The notes below the pieces were generated by a model, which saw only the letters and a list, made by a program, of their open reading frames with translations, had not been told where the DNA came from and made no database searches. Source: Gracilaria gracilis (lineage: Eukaryota > Rhodophyta > Florideophyceae > Gracilariales > Gracilariaceae). Taken from it: a stretch of DNA of 64,000 nucleotides. Of this stretch, positions 61,664-64,000 are shown piece after piece. Where the stretch lies: the NCBI GenBank assembly GCA_030374805.1, contig JARGSG010000200.1, forward strand, positions 186,001-250,000, written 5' to 3'. How positions within the stretch are numbered: the stretch's first letter is position 1; each line of letters starts with the position of its first letter. Position numbers and translations under genes: made by a program.

Positions 61664-64000
61664 ATGCCTCTAGCTTGCCAGTCCAAGTTAGGCCGCCGCG
61701 TCGCCACCCCGACGCCGCCTCCTCAGTCAAGCTCTCCCCGTCATTCTGGTTCTCAAGCATTTCCTGCCACCCAGCCCTCAGTTTTGGTTCCGGAAACAGC
61801 ATCCCTCGCAGGCTCTTTGCACACAGCACAGCAAGCAGTAGCTGTACCTTCTAGTCACATCAGCCACTCTCAACCCTGGTCAGTTGCAAACATGCCTCCT
61901 GGAAACACTGCCGCCGTCAACACTGCAACCGAAAATACCTCCACCAACCTCGCACCCCCGGCGTTGTTGTCATTGATCCAGGAACAGCAGAAAACGATGA
62001 CAATGGTAGTCAATCAGCTCCATGCCCTCCAGAATCGTCTTGAAGCCCCACCAAGACTTCCGTCACCGCCGTCTCTCCCACCACGAGTCCGTCAAAGCAA
62101 TCCAACGCCACAAACCTCTCCCTCTCCCTGGTCCACGTCATCGCTTCTACAGGTTCTGAAGTCCTCTAACTTTTCCACATTCTATGGACGCGCCAGCGAG
62201 CGCACCTCGATTAAAGTCCGATCTTTCATATCGAACGTCCGCAAAGTCACGGGTCTCTGTCCGTCCATCACTGAAACTCAGGAAGTAAAAATCGCTTCTT
62301 TTCTTCTGCGCGACACCGCAGACCATTGGCACGCTCGTTCCTTGCGCGATGGCGGGACCTTCTCTACTCTCCACGAACTAGAGACCGCAATGCTTTCAGA
62401 ATTTGTCCCAGCCAACGAAACTGCACTCGTACGCGTGCGGTTAATTAGTTTACGCTTTGCCGACGGCCCCTTGGAAAGCCACATCACGAAGTTTCGTGAG
62501 CTTGTAGACATCTGTAGTACCCCCGTAAGCGAAGCATTTACGTTCTTTCAACTCAGCCTTCCTGTTCTTTTCAAGAAGAAGCTCTCGGTTCGTTTTCCCG
62601 ACGGTCAACCAGCGAACATGGCCGAGGTATACTTCGTTCGGACTGTCTACATATCAGAGAAGTGAAATGAAGGAAACAACTCGGCTTCTTCGTCTTCAAA
62701 GTCAAAGGGATCCAAGAGCAAGGATCGCTCGTCCAAACAGTCGTCGAGCAAGCCCACTGACCCCTCTCTGATCAACAAGGATCTCTCTTTTGACTGTTGG
62801 GCACCAGCTGACATTCGAAATCCTTCAGAGAATCGCATCTACCGCGCCCATGATCGTTGCATGAAGTGCGGAAAAGGTCCCTGGAGTGAAGAAGGACATC
62901 CGTGCCGACTCAACGTGGCCGGGGCCTCCGGTCAGAGAAACCGTTCGAAAAACTAGTCGTGCCGCACGCCGGTGCGGCAGATCTTGGCGCTCGTTCTGCA
63001 CCTACACTCTCCGCTATCGACGCCGACCCCATTGGCGAAATGATGTACTCCGGGTCTCTCAACGGCTATCCAGTCGCATTTCACCTCGATCCTGGCGCCT
63101 CACATGCATTCATTTCGTTGAACACTGCATGATTGTGCAATCTTTCTCTGGAAACTTCTGACTTCTCCCTAACCGAACTCGGCAACTCAACAACCGTGCC
63201 TATATACTTCCAAGCGAAAACCATGATCGCTCTGCATGATGTTGAAGCTCCCGTTACTGACTACATCATTGATATGAAGGACAAGGACAACGGTCTTCCA
63301 CTCATAACCGTTGGTCGTCAATGGCTTCGTGAGGTTCGACCCCATGTCGATTGGTCACCCTACAGCCTAACCATCAAGCGCGCTGATGGTTCTCTAATGA
63401 AAGTGCTGCCCTGAAACCAGTCTACCTCGAAGAAGCGCGTTGGAAAACCTACGGTCCCGACCATCACCCACAAGCGCATGCATCGACTTGTGAAGCAGCG
63501 AGGCTGGGAACTGTTTGCGCTCCGACTACAGCCTTCCACGTGCGTCGAATGCCACCCCGAGCTGGCATCGATCGTCGACGAATTCGACGACGTCTTCAAG
63601 GGAGAGCTACCGTACGAGCTGCCACCGCAGCGCGAACATGACTTTGAGATCAACCTCCGTGCGGGCGAACCACCTCCTGTTCGGCCCGTCATACGGCTCT
63701 CCCCAGAAGAGCTCAGTATTCTCCGCAACACACTGGATGAACTCCCTTAAAAAAGGGCTTATCCGACCATCTTCTTCTCCGTTTGGCGCTCCAGTTTTCT
63801 TTGTAAGAAATAAGTCCGGACAACTGCGAATGGTATGTGACTACCGCGCGCTGAATCGAATCAAGGTCCCAGACGCCACGCCTCTTCCGTTAATCGACGA
63901 GGCTCTGGACCAAGTTGCCGGAGCTACCGTTTTCTCTCAGATAGACCTTGTGGGGGCCTATCACCAAATAGGAATCAAGGATGAAGATTGCCACAAAACT
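61664..64000 (+). mobile_element. Gypsy element running off the right edge (Gypsy-D)
   Basis: Plus strand. Gag (from 61664; Pro/Ser-rich N terminus, coiled stretch, then a capsid-like retrotransposon Gag domain), a Cys/His knuckle near 62860, an aspartic protease region (about 62990-63400), and the start of reverse transcriptase (about 63550 to the end, with F-x-V-R-N-K-S-G and Q-I-D-L). The element continues beyond 64000. It is broken, with about four breaks in the visible part, and is unrelated to Gypsy-A at the sequence level. Confidence 0.85.

Noticed and set aside
1-64000. CRISPR array, tRNA or rRNA genes
   Set aside because: No spaced short direct repeats of CRISPR type, and no tRNA or rRNA core sequence, were noticed on either strand by reading.

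Overview
The window looks like nuclear DNA of a red alga, most likely a florideophyte such as Chondrus crispus. This is inferred from compact genes without visible introns, clear TATA boxes about 100-120 bases before the start codon, and a dense mix of Copia, Gypsy and DIRS-like elements. No organelle genes, tRNA, rRNA or CRISPR array was seen. The species call is an inference.

Layout. Bases 1-25,000 hold seven host genes. They are two secreted von Willebrand A (VWA) paralogs (797-1456 and 3498-4169), a small three-finger C2H2 zinc-finger gene split by a Copia element (4848-10567), a cysteine-rich multi-pass membrane protein whose frame shifts once (12025-14122, minus), a CK1/VRK-group protein kinase (15011-15877, minus), a second three-finger C2H2 protein (17125-18120), and a small glycine-rich secreted protein (24445-24873, minus). 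A whole Gypsy element sits just behind the stop codon of the last one. Bases 25,400-64,000 are almost entirely mobile elements: a DIRS-like tyrosine-recombinase retroelement, a 5'-truncated Gypsy, a second whole Copia, a decayed DDE transposase gene, a 10.2-kb old Gypsy with 850-base LTRs, a truncated Copia, a PIF/Harbinger gene pair, a gag remnant, and the start of another Gypsy that runs off the right edge.

Main points of interest. (1) The two young Copia elements (5070-10403 and 33219-38517) carry a Tudor-type domain between integrase and reverse transcriptase, the counterpart of the chromodomain in the window's Gypsy elements. (2) In both, the polyprotein ATG lies inside a primer-binding site that matches the anticodon arm of initiator tRNA-Met, so the start codon would pair with the CAU anticodon of the primer. 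(3) The Copia in the zinc-finger gene has a clean 5-base target duplication, and the host frame resumes in phase after it, so this is a very recent gene disruption. (4) The membrane protein gene has a +1 frame change ending in CTT-TGA, which could be an error, a mutation or a programmed shift. (5) The old 10.2-kb Gypsy has about 2 kb of opposite-strand coding-like sequence between pol and its 3' LTR.

The host genes do not form an obvious pathway. The secreted VWA pair and the glycine-rich protein suggest cell-surface or wall functions. The two zinc-finger genes are related to each other.
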